DNA of 27,399 bases from Amphimedon queenslandica. Lineage: Eukaryota > Porifera > Demospongiae > Haplosclerida > Niphatidae. The stretch is taken from assembly GCF_000090795.2 (NCBI RefSeq), contig NW_003546663.1, positions 61,043-88,441 of the forward strand, given 5' to 3'. A program made the position numbers and the translations under genes. Under the pieces are notes generated by a model. It was given only the letters and a program-made list of their open reading frames with translations. It was not told where the DNA came from and searched no databases. The stretch's first letter is position 1, and each line of letters starts with the position of its first letter. Positions 27,181 through 27,399 of the stretch are shown piece after piece.

Positions 27181-27399
27181 GGTGTATCGTTGAAGTATTG
27201 TTGCGAGTTTCTTCATTTCATTGTTACCTACGTCTCTCGCTTGTCTTTAATGACACACACTGCAACACTTGACGGCATCATCACTAATCTGACCAATACA
27301 ATCCAGTTGTTAGAGTCATGTGACCAATTGAACGAAGACGGGATACATGTATTATTACATGTTTATTGGACGATGGTATCACTACTATACACAGCAGTA
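25651..27399 (+). CDS. MMS22L: MMS22L-like DNA repair protein, N-terminal part (runs off right edge)
   Basis: MMS22L with TONSL acts in homologous recombination at stalled or collapsed replication forks. Exons visible: 25651-25777, 25885-25972, 26926-27092, 27182-27399 (open at the edge); GT-AG and in phase, about 200 codons. After a Ser/Pro-rich start (MEALFEVFSAPSSPSSP) come GLLQWCILDCTDCFPHCFTG, GYIPLFGHMTVTCSS, NSLFLIFRHHLYNI, LKYCCEFLHFIVTYVSRL and IHVLLHVYWTMVSLLY. These line up in order with remembered human MMS22L segments around its NSTRELFHLFRQQLYN and CVLFLHYVKVFIFRYL stretches. The match is moderate and from memory, so another helical repeat protein is possible. The exon 3 acceptor TCTAG at 26924-26925 is chosen because the nearby alternative at 26932 would give a stop. 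The exon 4 acceptor is the last unit of a (TTA)n repeat. Confidence 0.6.
25973..26925. other. MMS22L-like intron 2, nothing recognised
   Basis: 953 nt of AT-rich intron with isolated ACATGT strings; no inverted-repeat element, RNA gene or believable exon was found. Confidence 0.55.
27127..27180. repeat. (ATT)n microsatellite forming a splice acceptor
   Basis: About 50 bp of pure ATT repeat; its last TTA joins G at 27181 to make the TTATTAG acceptor of the MMS22L-like exon 4. Confidence 0.9.

Noticed and set aside
1..27399. CRISPR array, operon structure, prophage or bacterial insertion sequence
   Set aside because: The repeats are microsatellites or transposon-like, genes have spliceosomal introns, and no cas, integrase or transposase frame is present.

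Overview
The window looks like animal nuclear DNA from an early-branching metazoan, most likely a demosponge such as Amphimedon. This is inferred from compact AT-rich sequence, many introns of about 50 to 65 nt with GT-AG borders, animal-specific genes (TMEM39, profilin-4, PPIL6, FAM228, a BIR/RING inhibitor of apoptosis), dense ACATGT-type microsatellites and many small inverted-repeat elements. The species is not proven by anything seen here.

Ten protein genes were found. They alternate strictly in strand (- + - + - + - + - +) and so form five divergent pairs: (1) a secreted beta-helix-like protein (partial, left edge) and RMI1; (2) a beta-propeller-like protein with a tandem-repeat tail and TMEM39; (3) a 3xBIR+RING protein and PPIL6; (4) profilin-4 and FAM228; (5) MPC1 and an MMS22L-like N-terminus (partial, right edge). 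Start codons are 52, 179, 157 and 202 nt apart in pairs 2 to 5, so each of those pairs probably shares a promoter. Neighbouring pairs meet tail to tail. Multi-exon models were built by hand from splice sites, reading phase and remembered family sequences; all exon phases close.

The most notable signals are these. Perfect matches to the RFX X-box consensus lie 6 and 10 nt upstream of the FAM228 and PPIL6 start codons, in the promoters of the three cilium/testis-type genes. PFN4 and FAM228 are head to head and, from recall, are also neighbours in human, which would be a very old microsynteny. MPC1 needs a 4-nt microexon to encode its conserved STHFWGP motif. FAM228 has a GC-AG intron. RMI1 is very compact, with two OB folds joined almost directly and no visible N-terminal helical region. 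Two paired CACGTG E-boxes sit in the MPC1/MMS22L promoter.

Introns and intergenic spaces are filled by short inverted-repeat elements (a family ending in TACCGTATAG, plus others), a modular dispersed repeat with roughly 190-bp internal tandem units, a nested insertion inside one copy of it, and microsatellites. Functionally the genes are mixed: genome maintenance (RMI1, MMS22L), cilium-type (PPIL6, PFN4, FAM228), mitochondrial transport (MPC1), ER membrane (TMEM39), cell death or ubiquitin signalling (IAP). They do not form one pathway.
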